Program-made: the position numbers and the translations under genes | Origin: Candidatus Aminicenantota bacterium | Lineage (GTDB): Bacteria > Acidobacteriota > Aminicenantia > UBA2199 | Reading direction: 5' to 3' | Length of the DNA stretch: 64,000 nucleotides | NCBI GenBank assembly: GCA_020355945.1 | Contig: CP070627.1 | Location: 7,460,356 to 7,524,355 of the forward strand | The notes under the pieces: generated by a model | What the model saw: the letters and a program-made list of their open reading frames with translations, nothing else | Told to the model about the DNA's origin: nothing | Databases searched by the model: none | Shown: positions 8,226 through 17,210 of the stretch, one piece after another | How positions within the stretch are numbered: position 1 is the first letter of the stretch | Layout of the letters: every line of letters starts with the position of its first letter

Positions 8226-9497
8226 TCATATTTTTAATTTCCAATGAAACGCTTCCACCGGTAACATTTTTGACGATTTGAAGGCCGGGTAGAGGACAGC
8301 CACCAGGGCCACCAGGATACCGAATACGATCGAACCGATGAGAATGGAGACAGTGAAATCAGGATACAATATTTTTTCAAATAAAGGAAGGGGTATATCC
8401 AGCTTACCCCAAACCTCCTTTCCCATGAAACCGGAAAGATCGATGCCGGTTTTTTCTGTAATGGCTGCCATGGGGCCGCCCAAAAGCCCACCCATCACAG
8501 ACCCGATAACACCAAGGAAAAACGCTTCAATCATAATCATTAAGGTGACTTCCCTATCACTGAGACCGAGGGCTTTGAGCACGCCAATCTCATGATACCT
8601 CTCCATGACTGCCATCAACATGGTATTTAAAATAACAATTCCCACAATAATCATAAATATGTTCATAATTTTATCAAAGAATTCTTCGAGAACGGGTATA
8701 AATCGTTTAATGATGTCCTGTTTCTGCCAGGGAATGACCTGGAGCGGATTTTTTCCCGGGAGTACGGATTTGATTTGTTCACTGACTTGAATCGCTTGTT
8801 GAGGGTCTTTTAAAAACACCAGGATTTCATGGGCCGCTGTTCCACAGTCCAACATTTCCCGGGCTTTTTCCAGGGGGATATAGAGAATATGCTTGTCTAT
8901 ACTGGAATACCCGGTCTCAAAGATGCCGGCGATTTTGAAGGGAAGGGCATAGGTGGAATAATTGATGTCCGTGGTTACCAGGAGAAGTTCATCATTGAGG
9001 GTAACGTTTAGTTTTTGGGCCAGGCTTTTACCAATAATTAAATTCAAACCGGAGGCATCATAATAATTGCCTTCACTAAGGGTTTGTGAAAGCTGCATGC
9101 TTTTTTCCGCCTTTCCCGGGTCAATGCCGACGGCAACAGCGGGTTCATTGATGTCCCGGTGATTTAAAAGAACGGTGAATATGATCCGCTCACACATGAG
9201 TTCAACCCCGGGGGTCCGGGATATTGCGGTGCTCACCGCGGTGATATCATCAGCCGTCACCAGGCGTTCCCTGGGCATGATGCGCTCCAATCTCAGGAAT
9301 TCTTTATGGACGACTTTGATATGCCCGAACTGGTTTTTGATGTTCTCTTCACTGGCACTGGTGATAATGCCTGCCAGGTAGCTCTTGAAAAACGTTACCG
9401 ACATGACACCCACGGCAAGAGCAAAAATAGTAAAATAGGTTCTCCTTTTGTTCCTCCAGATATTTTTCCAGGCAAATTTAAAGATATTACCAGTCAT
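8226..9497 (-). CDS. ABC transporter permease, FtsX/LolC-MacB type (1)
   Basis: A 423-residue permease. The N-terminal helix follows FAWKNIWRNKRRTYFTIFALAVGV, then comes a large periplasmic domain (about residues 45-280). Three C-terminal helices follow (IMNIFMIIVGIVILNTMLMAV, a second around LMIMIEAFFLGVIGSVMGG, and a third near TVSILIGSIVFGILVALVAV), ending in LYPAFKSSKMLPVEAFH. This is the MacB/FtsX topology used by mechanotransmission exporters such as LolCDE and MacB. It is preceded by GGAGACGAAA. It pairs with the permease at 9531-10826 to form a heterodimer with the ATPase at 10831-11520. Confidence 0.92.
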   Translation of the reverse strand: MTGNIFKFAWKNIWRNKRRTYFTIFALAVGVMSVTFFKSYLAGIITSASEENIKNQFGHIKVVHKEFLRLERIMPRERLVTADDITAVSTAISRTPGVELMCERIIFTVLLNHRDINEPAVAVGIDPGKAEKSMQLSQTLSEGNYYDASGLNLIIGKSLAQKLNVTLNDELLLVTTDINYSTYALPFKIAGIFETGYSSIDKHILYIPLEKAREMLDCGTAAHEILVFLKDPQQAIQVSEQIKSVLPGKNPLQVIPWQKQDIIKRFIPVLEEFFDKIMNIFMIIVGIVILNTMLMAVMERYHEIGVLKALGLSDREVTLMIMIEAFFLGVIGSVMGGLLGGPMAAITEKTGIDLSGFMGKEVWGKLDIPLPLFEKILYPDFTVSILIGSIVFGILVALVAVLYPAFKSSKMLPVEAFHWKLKI

Positions 9498-9530
9498 TTT
9501 CGTCTCCTTTATTTTGTTATATCGCTCTTT

Positions 9531-10826
9531 TCAAATATACCTCAATGCTTCGTTGGGATTGAGCTTTGCAGCTTTTGAAGCAGGATACAGGCTGGCCAGC
9601 AGGGATATCACGGTTCCCAATACAAATGTCATTACCAGCAAGTCCACGGTGAGGTCTGCATAAAAGACATCTTTTAAGGGAAAGATGGAGCTGGTCAGTT
9701 TTTGAATGGTTTCTCCCGCTGCAACAATGGAAAAACCATTCACTTCCAGGTACCAGCTTCCCAGGCCGCCGAGGATACAACCCAGGATAGATCCCAATAG
9801 GCCAATCACTCCTCCTTCATATATAAAGAGTCTATTAATGTCGGCGGGTTTCATACCCATGGCAGCGAACATGCCAATTTCCCTGGTACGCTCGAATACC
9901 GACATAAGCATGGTATTGATAATCCCCATAGAAGCGATAAAGAGCAAGATGAAGATAAGAAAGATATTTCTTTTCCTGGTTAATTGACTGATGACTAAAA
10001 GAGTACCGGCAAATTTTTTCCAGTGAAACACCTCTAAATCACGGTGTGGGAAATCTTTTTTTAGCATTTCCTCTATTTGACGCCGAACCTTTGCCATTCC
10101 CCGGTCATCCTGGTAATGTAAGTGCAAACGCACTGCGATTTCCGTGGCCCTGGCCTGCAGGTCCAATGATCCCCGGGCCAGGTTGATAGGGACGATAATA
10201 AAATGGCTGTCGGCGGTGGGATTGCCGGTATTAAAAATCCCTTTGATTTCTACATCCATGGCATCCCAACTCAATCCTTCCGCGTCATCTTTGGAGGAGG
10301 TAATGACTTTCATGGTGAGACGAGTGCCGACAGATACGCCGATATCTTCTGCCAGGTTTTTGCCAATGACTATTTTCGCCTCGTCAGCAGCCAGCCAGCA
10401 GCCCTCCACCAACGACTCTTTGATATTAAATAAAAGGGGGTCCGCACCGGGTTCAATGGCAACTCCCTGGCAGGGCAGTTCATCCATACCTATAATTAAA
10501 CCGGCGTTAAAGAGAATTCGACTTTCAGCCGCCTTTACCCCTGGTATTTTTTTCAAAAAAGAGCGGATGCTTCCCGGGTCCCGGATGGTTAGATTCAAGG
10601 GGAGATCGTCTTTTTTTTCAAAATATCCTTTTTTGAAAAGGGTGATATGGGATACCTGGCTGTTAATGAGATTGTTGAGCGCCTGTTTATCAGCCCCATT
10701 GATCAGGCTGATGGCAATAATAAGTGACGCCAGGCACAGGGAAATGGCGGAAAAAGTAATAATGGTTCGCCATTTATAACGAAACACGTTTCGATAAGCA
10801 ATGTTCAACATATTCCACTGGTTCAT
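9531..10826 (-). CDS. ABC transporter permease, FtsX/LolC-MacB type (2)
   Basis: A 431-residue permease, paralogous to its downstream neighbour: N-terminal helix after IAYRNVFRYKWRTIITFSAIS, periplasmic domain, then three helices (IFLIFILLFIASMGIINTMLM, a Gly-rich GGVIGLLGSILGCILGGLGSW, and LLVMTFVLGTVISLLASL) ending SLYPASKAAKLNPNEALRYI. The conserved FERTREIGMFAAMGM cytoplasmic coupling segment is present. The ATG follows GAGGGTAAGAAA and begins 4 bases past the ATPase stop. With the adjacent permease it should form a LolCE-like heterodimer that moves a substrate from the inner membrane toward the periplasm or outer membrane. Confidence 0.92.
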   Translation of the reverse strand: MNQWNMLNIAYRNVFRYKWRTIITFSAISLCLASLIIAISLINGADKQALNNLINSQVSHITLFKKGYFEKKDDLPLNLTIRDPGSIRSFLKKIPGVKAAESRILFNAGLIIGMDELPCQGVAIEPGADPLLFNIKESLVEGCWLAADEAKIVIGKNLAEDIGVSVGTRLTMKVITSSKDDAEGLSWDAMDVEIKGIFNTGNPTADSHFIIVPINLARGSLDLQARATEIAVRLHLHYQDDRGMAKVRRQIEEMLKKDFPHRDLEVFHWKKFAGTLLVISQLTRKRNIFLIFILLFIASMGIINTMLMSVFERTREIGMFAAMGMKPADINRLFIYEGGVIGLLGSILGCILGGLGSWYLEVNGFSIVAAGETIQKLTSSIFPLKDVFYADLTVDLLVMTFVLGTVISLLASLYPASKAAKLNPNEALRYI

Positions 10827-10830
10827 TTTC

Positions 10831-11520
10831 TTACCCTCTTTTTTCGTCTGATTCGATTTGCCCGTCTCTAAGCCGGATCAGCCGTTGGGCAAAGTCCATC
10901 ACCATTTGGTCGTGGGTGGAAAAGATAAAGGTAGTATTGGTTTTCCGGTTCAGCTGCTGCATCAGTTCGAGGATTTCCCTGCCGGTTTTGGAATCCAGGT
11001 TGGCAGTGGGTTCGTCGGCCAGGACGATGTGCGGCTGTTTAACCAATGCCCGGGCAATGGCCACCCGCTGCTGCTGCCCGCCGCTCATTTCCGAGGGTTT
11101 CCGCTGCATTAAATCTTCTAACCCCACATCCCTTAACATTTCCTTTACCAACCGCCGGCGTTCTTTTGCTTTCATCCTGGTTTTCAGCAATAGTGGGAAT
11201 TCCACGTTTTCAAAGGCGGTCAACACCGGGACCAGGTTAAAGGTTTGAAAGATAAAACCAATATTGTCGCGCCGGATCTCTGCCAGCTGCCTTCTCTTCC
11301 TGAAAAGAATCTGCTTGCCCTCCAGGAAAACAGTTCCTGACGAGGGAAGGTCCAGGCAGCCCATGATATTCAAAAGGGTGGTCTTCCCGGAACCGGAAGG
11401 CCCGGCAATAGAGAGAAATTCTCCCTTTTCTACCAAAAACGAAACCGTCTTCACAGCAGGCAATTCAATGCCATTACTGTTATACACCTTAGACACATTC
11501 TCCAATCTTATCAAAGACAT
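10831..11520 (-). CDS. ABC transporter ATP-binding protein (LolD/MacB type)
   Basis: A 229-residue ATPase with Walker A GPSGSGKTT, Q-loop FQTFNL, signature MSGGQQQR, Walker B IVLADEPT, D-loop NLDS and the switch His in STHDQ. The length and the absence of extra domains fit the LolD/FtsE/MacB-N family. AAGGAG lies eight bases before the ATG. It is the first of three transporter genes in a tight run, directly downstream of the outer-membrane barrel gene, so it is expected to power the export complex. Confidence 0.95.
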   Translation of the reverse strand: MSLIRLENVSKVYNSNGIELPAVKTVSFLVEKGEFLSIAGPSGSGKTTLLNIMGCLDLPSSGTVFLEGKQILFRKRRQLAEIRRDNIGFIFQTFNLVPVLTAFENVEFPLLLKTRMKAKERRRLVKEMLRDVGLEDLMQRKPSEMSGGQQQRVAIARALVKQPHIVLADEPTANLDSKTGREILELMQQLNRKTNTTFIFSTHDQMVMDFAQRLIRLRDGQIESDEKRG

Positions 11521-11546
11521 TTTAATCTCCTTTTTTAATTTTTTTT

Positions 11547-12686
11547 CTAAAAACTGACCTTTAGCCAGATAAAAAACGTATTTTCTTTGAAATTTTTAAA
11601 TTCTCCCTTTTGGGGTCCAATGGGTAAATAAAAACCGGAGGTTAACCGGATATCCTGGGTAATTTCATAGTAAATCATGGGATTGAGTAAAAATGAACCA
11701 TCTCCCCAGTTGGCAATATAACTAATGGAGGCAGATATAAAATCAGTAAAACTGTAACTGAGCATGGAAAAGAGATAGTATTTCCCTAGTGTGAAGCGTT
11801 TCCCGGTAAAAAGGGGTATATAGTCGTAGGTGTGGGGGTCTTTTTCACCGCTGGAATCGTAAAAAAATTCATTCATCCAGTAGAGTCCCCTTTTCAGCGG
11901 GAATGTATAATCGAATCCCAGTACCAGTTTCAGGTCTTTTTGATGAATATTGGTGTTATCCGGGTGAGGGGAGACAAAGTAACCGGCTTCTGCCCACCAG
12001 CCGATAAGGTTCTCGCCTCTCAGGTCCAGGCCATATATGGTGGTTTCTTCCGTACCGAAGCGCAGCAGGGTAAATGCGGCATCTACCCCAAAAACCTGGA
12101 CCTGTGAACGAAGAGCAGATGTCGAAGCGTTGACTTTCATGTCAGGGGAAAACACTACCGTGACACCGGAAAAGGTTCCCAGGGGAATATAGACCTTAAA
12201 GGCATTGACCCCTGGTTTTTCTTCTTTGGGTTCAAAAATATTCACCCGGTTAAATACATCCAGCGGCGCCCAGAGGTAAGAAACTCCCAGGGCCACTCGC
12301 TGCTTGCCGATACTGATATCAAACCTCTTAAAGTAGAGGTCCAGATAAGCCCGGTCGAGATCGATTCGTACATTACTGCCAGTGGGGGTGGTGGGGCCGA
12401 TATACGGCCACAACCAGGTGTCGATCATCCCGTGGTAGGAATAAAAATCCACTGCAACGTTCACGGTCACCTTTTTTGAGGGTGAGGCTTTATATTTTAG
12501 TCTTAACCGATTGTAATCTCCCAGTCTTAACTTTTCACCGGGTTTTTCCCAGCTCTCCTCGGGATTCTCCACGACGAACAAACGGTTCTCAAAATATCCG
12601 AATATATCCACCTCTGCCTGTAACGGGCAAGGTGAGAACAACGAAAAAAGAAAAACCAGGTAGACTGTGAAAAAATTCCCTTTCAT
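11547..12686 (-). CDS. Outer-membrane beta-barrel protein (porin-like)
   Basis: About 380 residues from the ATG at 12686, chosen because AAAGGAG sits eight bases upstream and a signal peptide (MKGNFFTVYLVFLFSLFSP, cut near LQA) starts there; a frame from 12746 lacks both. The mature part has alternating aromatic/polar strands (RLRLKYKA, VTVNVAVDFYSY, DRAYLDLYFKRFDISIGKQRV, YYEITQDIRLTSGFY) and ends in the aromatic residue of FIWLKVSF, the classic C-terminal signature for BAM insertion. No close family is recognised. Its position next to the ABC transporter and LolA-like genes suggests the outer-membrane part of the same export or lipid-handling route. Confidence 0.75.
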   Translation of the reverse strand: MKGNFFTVYLVFLFSLFSPCPLQAEVDIFGYFENRLFVVENPEESWEKPGEKLRLGDYNRLRLKYKASPSKKVTVNVAVDFYSYHGMIDTWLWPYIGPTTPTGSNVRIDLDRAYLDLYFKRFDISIGKQRVALGVSYLWAPLDVFNRVNIFEPKEEKPGVNAFKVYIPLGTFSGVTVVFSPDMKVNASTSALRSQVQVFGVDAAFTLLRFGTEETTIYGLDLRGENLIGWWAEAGYFVSPHPDNTNIHQKDLKLVLGFDYTFPLKRGLYWMNEFFYDSSGEKDPHTYDYIPLFTGKRFTLGKYYLFSMLSYSFTDFISASISYIANWGDGSFLLNPMIYYEITQDIRLTSGFYLPIGPQKGEFKNFKENTFFIWLKVSF

Positions 12687-12804
12687 TTTTAATCTCCTTT
12701 TAGTGCCGGCCGCATTCTTTACATGGTAAGGGACATGAAAAGACAAACCCGGCTGATGACGTTTACTTTTATACCTTTTATCCCCGGGTTAATACCGGCT
12801 GTTT

Positions 12805-14187
12805 TTATTGATAATCCAGGTGGGCATTTTGCATTCTTCGAAAATAATCTTCCAGGGTCCGGAGCACTTTTTGACGCAATCGCGGGTCCATTTGTTTGAG
12901 TACATCCATTTTTCTTTCAAAAGAGATGGATTCGGCAGTGATACGGCCGAATTCCTGATAAAATTCTTTTAAGGGGAGCCTGGTGGGCAATACCGCATGG
13001 GTAGCATCGAATAGGTTGTAATTACGGGTAATTAATTGGTCCTTTAATTCTTCATATAACTGTGTACCCGGTAGTGGGGTCATAATGGAGTAACTGGGAA
13101 GGTCGATGACCAAATCCCTGGCATATTGGGCCATGCTCCTGAAATCCTCTTTATCAAAGTCAGGTGAAATAATAAAATTTCCTCGTACTTGAACGTTATT
13201 GGCATGACAGATGCGGATTGCTTCTTCGTTTTTTGAAGTGGAAATCCCTTTTCTCATTTCCCTGAGGCGATTGTCCCGGTGAGCTTCCAGGCCGATGAAA
13301 ATGCTTTGCAGTCCGGCTTTGGCTAATTCTTCAACGCACTCCGGGTTCCTGGCGATATGATCGGCCCGGGCATAAATATCATGATGTTTTCGGATTCCTG
13401 ATTCCTGGATTTCTTTGGCCAGTTGGATGGCTCGTTGGGGGTCCAGGAGAAATTCATCATCCACCCACAAGACATATGATTCATTGATGGATTCCAGTTC
13501 TGCCATGATGCGGTCGATACTGTGCCTGTATACCTTACGATTCAACATGCTGGTGACGGCGCAGAATTTGCACCGATAAATACAGCCCAGCGATCCCCTG
13601 ATGCAGGCGAAGGAAGTTAACCCGGATACAAACGTAACACTGTAATTCTCCCGGAGATGAGAGGTTAAGGTGCGGTCCGGGAAGGGAAGGGCGTCCAGGG
13701 GAGGATGCTCCTTTTTCCTGGTAAACACCATTTTTCCATCTTTACGGTAATAGATATTTTCAATATCTTCGAAATCCCTGGCGGTTTCATGACATGCACA
13801 TATTTTTTTAAAGGGTTCCACCCCTTCTCCGGCAATGATCACGTCGATGGTTTCATCGAAGAAGTCAGCGGGCATGATGGTGGCATGGTGGCCGCCCACG
13901 ACGGTCAAGATTCCCGGCAGGAGTTGTTTGGCTTCGGCGCATATTTGTTTGGCCTGGTATACATCAATCGTGCAGCCGCCGCAGCCAATAATGTCAGGTT
14001 GAAAGGATTCCAGGGTTTGTTTAAGTCCCGGTTCGGTTTCCAGCCGCAGATCAATCAATTCCACATCATGAACCTCACCAATCCCTGCGCCGATATACTC
14101 CAGTGCCAGTGGCTCGAGAGCTCCCATCGTACTATCGATGGACATGGACTGCGGGGATGCCGGTATGGTTACCAGTAATACTTTCAT
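12805..14187 (-). CDS. B12-binding-domain radical SAM protein (1 of 4)
   Basis: A 460-residue protein. Residues 1-140 form a Rossmann-like cobalamin-binding domain (MKVLLVTIPAS, PDIIGCGG, TVVGGHHAT, IDVIIAGEGVEPF) without a DxHxxG motif, so B12 would bind base-off without a protein His. Residues 190-400 are the radical SAM barrel with CIYRCKFC (C202, C206, C209) for the 4Fe-4S cluster. The C-terminal region is shared with its three neighbours (VLPTRLPLKEFYQEFGRIT). Class B radical SAM enzymes often methylate unactivated carbons, as ThnK, CysS and Fom3 do. Its start overlaps the stop of the next paralogue (ATGA). Its substrate is unknown but presumably lies in this pathway. Confidence 0.92.
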   Translation of the reverse strand: MKVLLVTIPASPQSMSIDSTMGALEPLALEYIGAGIGEVHDVELIDLRLETEPGLKQTLESFQPDIIGCGGCTIDVYQAKQICAEAKQLLPGILTVVGGHHATIMPADFFDETIDVIIAGEGVEPFKKICACHETARDFEDIENIYYRKDGKMVFTRKKEHPPLDALPFPDRTLTSHLRENYSVTFVSGLTSFACIRGSLGCIYRCKFCAVTSMLNRKVYRHSIDRIMAELESINESYVLWVDDEFLLDPQRAIQLAKEIQESGIRKHHDIYARADHIARNPECVEELAKAGLQSIFIGLEAHRDNRLREMRKGISTSKNEEAIRICHANNVQVRGNFIISPDFDKEDFRSMAQYARDLVIDLPSYSIMTPLPGTQLYEELKDQLITRNYNLFDATHAVLPTRLPLKEFYQEFGRITAESISFERKMDVLKQMDPRLRQKVLRTLEDYFRRMQNAHLDYQ

Positions 14188-15653
14188 TGGTTTTCCTCCT
14201 TGTTTAGCCGCAGATTTGCTCGAACATGGACTGACTTTTTACTGCTGTCAGGCTTTTGGTAATCTTTATAACCATTTTCCAATCGGCGAAAATAATTGGC
14301 CAGGATAGACAGCACTTGTTGGTACATTTTTGGAGTCATTTGTTCGAACAGCCTCTCTTTTATTTCGGGTGAGACGGATTCGACGGTAACCCGGCTGTAT
14401 TCTTTATAGAATTCTTTTAACGGGAGACGGGTGGGCAATACCGTATGAAGCATGTCAAACAAATCATAGTTAGTGGTGATTAAGTCTTGTTTGGTCTCTT
14501 CGTACAATTCCGTGCCCGGGAAGGGAGTTAAGACACTGAAACTGGGTTGGTCCACTCCCAGGTTTCTCACATATTCCGCCAGTTGTTTGAAATCTTCCCT
14601 GGCAAAATCCGGCTGGATGATAAAACTGCCGCGCACGTCGACGTTGTTGGCATGACAGATGTGCAGGGCTTCTTCGTTTCGTGATACCGTGGTGCCCTTT
14701 TTCATTTCCGTGAGATCACTTTCCCGGTGTGATTCCATGCCGATAAAAACCAATTTCAATCCTACCCTGGCCCATTCTTCAATGGTTTGGGGGTTTTTAA
14801 TGATGGTATCGGAACGGCCGCAGATAATATAATTCTTTTGGATCCCGGTTTGCCCGATGGCCCTGGCCAGGGCCACCGCCCGTTGGGCATCCAGGAGCAT
14901 TTCATCATCAACCCACAGCACCAGGGGTTCTTCTACCGTTTCAAGCTCCTCTATGACGCGCTCAATACTGTGCCGATAAATCTTGCGATTCAACATGCCG
15001 GATACCGCACAAAATTTGCAGCGGTAAACACAGCCCAGGGAGCTTCTTACGCTGGCAACGTTGGTGGGTTGATTGGTTACCATGTGGGCCAGGTAATGGC
15101 GGCGGGCATGAGAGGTTAAGGACCGGTCCGGGAAGGGGAGACTGTCCAGCGGCGGGTGTTCCTCTCTCCAGGTAAATACCATTTCACCCGGGTTTTCGTC
15201 ATGATGGTGATTCCTGTAGTAGACATTTTCAATGGCTGCGAAGCTTTTTTGTTGTTCATGGCATTGGCAAATTTTTTGGAAGGGGAGGCTGCCTTCTCCC
15301 ATAACCACCACATCGATGTTGTCCTCAAAAAAATCTCCGGGTTTCACTGTGGCATGCTGACCACCCACCACCGTCAGGATGCCGGGCAGTAGTTTTTTGG
15401 CTTCCGCACATATTTTTTTGGCTGGGTTGACTTCGTTGGTAAAGGCACCGCAGCCGATGATGTCCGGGTTAAAGGATTCCAGGGTCTCTTTAAGACCTGG
15501 CCCATTGGCGATCCGCAAATCCAGCAAGCGGACATCATGATCCTTTCGGATCCCTGCCCCCAGGTACTCCAGGGCAAGGGGTTCAAATAACCCTAATATG
15601 CCGGAATCAATGCTGTTAGGGCTTTGAGGTGTGGCAACTAATAAAATTTTCAT
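14184..15653 (-). CDS. B12-binding-domain radical SAM protein (2 of 4)
   Basis: A 489-residue protein with the same architecture: cobalamin domain (PDIIGCGA, TVVGGQHAT, IDVVVMGEGSLPF), then CVYRCKFC (C208, C212, C215) and a TIM-barrel core with WVDDEMLLDAQRA. It carries a small insertion before the barrel (YYRNHHHDENPGE) and a basic C-terminal tail (KSVHVRANLRLNKEEN) not seen in the others. GGAGGG lies before the ATG. Nearly every landmark aligns with the other three, so they arose by tandem duplication and then diverged, presumably for different target carbons or acyl intermediates. Confidence 0.92.
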   Translation of the reverse strand: MKILLVATPQSPNSIDSGILGLFEPLALEYLGAGIRKDHDVRLLDLRIANGPGLKETLESFNPDIIGCGAFTNEVNPAKKICAEAKKLLPGILTVVGGQHATVKPGDFFEDNIDVVVMGEGSLPFQKICQCHEQQKSFAAIENVYYRNHHHDENPGEMVFTWREEHPPLDSLPFPDRSLTSHARRHYLAHMVTNQPTNVASVRSSLGCVYRCKFCAVSGMLNRKIYRHSIERVIEELETVEEPLVLWVDDEMLLDAQRAVALARAIGQTGIQKNYIICGRSDTIIKNPQTIEEWARVGLKLVFIGMESHRESDLTEMKKGTTVSRNEEALHICHANNVDVRGSFIIQPDFAREDFKQLAEYVRNLGVDQPSFSVLTPFPGTELYEETKQDLITTNYDLFDMLHTVLPTRLPLKEFYKEYSRVTVESVSPEIKERLFEQMTPKMYQQVLSILANYFRRLENGYKDYQKPDSSKKSVHVRANLRLNKEENQ

Positions 15654-15719
15654 GGCATTCCCTCCACCGGGGTATCGTTGATGTGCCCCGTTCTGGTTAA
15701 TAATAGTGGTAATGTATAT

Positions 15720-17123
15720 CTACCACATGCTTTTATCATAATCTCGATAGTATTTTTTTATTCTCCTGTACATTTTCCCGGATTTGGTGATAATTTTTTT
15801 CCGGTCTTTCGGAGGTATTTTCCGGACCATTTTCAACTTTTGCTTAAGGGACATACCTCCTTTAATAAGATTGGTAAATTCCTTATAGAACCGCTTTAAA
15901 GGGAGTTTGGCGGGCAGTACCGTGTGGAACATGTCATATAAATTATAGTTGTGGATGATTAACTCGCTTTTCTTTTCTTCGTATAACTCGGTCCCGGGGA
16001 GTGGGGTGAGAACGGCGAAAGAGGAGTAATCAACACCGACTCCCCTGGTATATTCAGCCAGTTTTCTAAAATCCTCCTTATCATAATCCTGTTGTACGAT
16101 AAAAATTCCGCGAACCCGGATACCGTTGTCATGGCAGATGCGAATGGCTTCTTCGTTCATGGATACGGTGGTCTGTTTATTCAGGGCTTTGAGTTCCTCA
16201 TCCCGGTAAGATTCCATCCCAATGGCAATAAACTTCAAACCGATCTTTGCCCAGGCTTCAACCACCTTCGGGTTGTTAATGACCGTGTCGGAACGGTTAG
16301 AGACGAAATGATACTTTTTGATTCCTGCTTTTTCGATGGCTTTGGCCAGTTCCATGGATTTATCCGGCTGGATAAGAAATTCATCATCCACCCAAAAGAC
16401 ACCGGGAGCATCCAGGGCCTCCAGTTCCCGGATGACACGCTCAACACTGTGCCTGTATACTTTACGATTCAGCATACTGGATACGGAACAAAATTTACAA
16501 TTATACGGACAGCCCATTGATGCCCTTAGACTTGCATAGGAGAGGGGTTTATCTATTGCTAAGTATAATTTGTATTCATCCTGGAGATGGGCGCTTAAGC
16601 TTCGGTCCGGCCAGGGAAGCGTGTCCAGGGGTGGGTGTTCTGTTTTCCCGGTAAATACCATTTCCCTGTTAGTCCCGTTTTTCCTGTAGTAAATATTTTC
16701 AATGTCCTCGAAGCTTTTTTGTTTTTCGTGGCGTTCACAGATTTTCTTGAAGGGGTAAACGCCTTCTCCTACCACCACCACATCGATGGAATCTTGAAAA
16801 AAGTCCCGGGGCATTACCGTGGCGTGTTGGCCGCCCACTACGGTTAAAATTCCCGGCATCAGTTTTTTGGCTTCCGCGCATACTTGTTTGGCGCCATTCA
16901 TATCGGCGGTAAAGGCACCGCAGCCAATCACATCCGGCTGGTACGACTCCAACACCTCCTTAAGCTCAGGTTCCTGGTCCGCCTTTAAATCCACAAACCT
17001 GACATCATGGTGATCCTTAATCCCTGCACCAATATATTCAAGGGCAAGGGGCTCCATTAAAAATACCGAATTGGAATCAAAACCCTCAGGATTTCTCGGG
17101 GGGGTGACTAATAAAACTTTCAT
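15720..17123 (-). CDS. B12-binding-domain radical SAM protein (3 of 4)
   Basis: A 467-residue protein. The cobalamin-binding N-terminus (MKVLLVTPPRN, PDVIGCGAF, TVVGGQHATVMP) precedes the cluster motif CPYNCKFC (C205, C209, C212) and FWVDDEFLIQPDKS in the barrel. The C-terminal helical region has VLPAKLPLKRFYKEF. GGAGG lies eight bases before the ATG. The 87-base gap to the next paralogue upstream holds a small hairpin (17179-17205). The conserved Cys motif shows that this copy is intact and should be active. Confidence 0.92.
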   Translation of the reverse strand: MKVLLVTPPRNPEGFDSNSVFLMEPLALEYIGAGIKDHHDVRFVDLKADQEPELKEVLESYQPDVIGCGAFTADMNGAKQVCAEAKKLMPGILTVVGGQHATVMPRDFFQDSIDVVVVGEGVYPFKKICERHEKQKSFEDIENIYYRKNGTNREMVFTGKTEHPPLDTLPWPDRSLSAHLQDEYKLYLAIDKPLSYASLRASMGCPYNCKFCSVSSMLNRKVYRHSVERVIRELEALDAPGVFWVDDEFLIQPDKSMELAKAIEKAGIKKYHFVSNRSDTVINNPKVVEAWAKIGLKFIAIGMESYRDEELKALNKQTTVSMNEEAIRICHDNGIRVRGIFIVQQDYDKEDFRKLAEYTRGVGVDYSSFAVLTPLPGTELYEEKKSELIIHNYNLYDMFHTVLPAKLPLKRFYKEFTNLIKGGMSLKQKLKMVRKIPPKDRKKIITKSGKMYRRIKKYYRDYDKSMW

Positions 17124-17178
17124 GTTTATCCTCCTTTTATTGATTCAATATTCCTCCTGGCAAAGCCAGGGTGTCCCG

Positions 17179-17205
17179 GATTCACCAACAAAAAATTGGC
17201 GAATC
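17179..17205 (-). other. Intergenic hairpin between radical SAM genes 4 and 3
   Basis: GATTCACCAA (17179-17188) and TTGGCGAATC (17196-17205) pair over ten positions with one mismatch on the plus strand (a G-U wobble in the minus-strand transcript) around a CAAAAAA loop. It lies just after the stop of paralogue 4 in the direction of transcription. It has no following U-run, so it may be an mRNA-stability or processing element rather than a terminator. Confidence 0.35.
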
Positions 17206-17210
17206 AACAT

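Noticed and set aside
10144..10779. Plus-strand frame of 211 codons opposite the second permease
   Set aside because: The minus-strand frame encodes a clear FtsX-type permease with a ribosome site. The plus frame has no motif and no ribosome site.
17179..17205. Hairpin as an intrinsic terminator inside the radical SAM run
   Set aside because: The A/T run lies in the loop rather than after the stem, and the downstream paralogues have no obvious promoter of their own.
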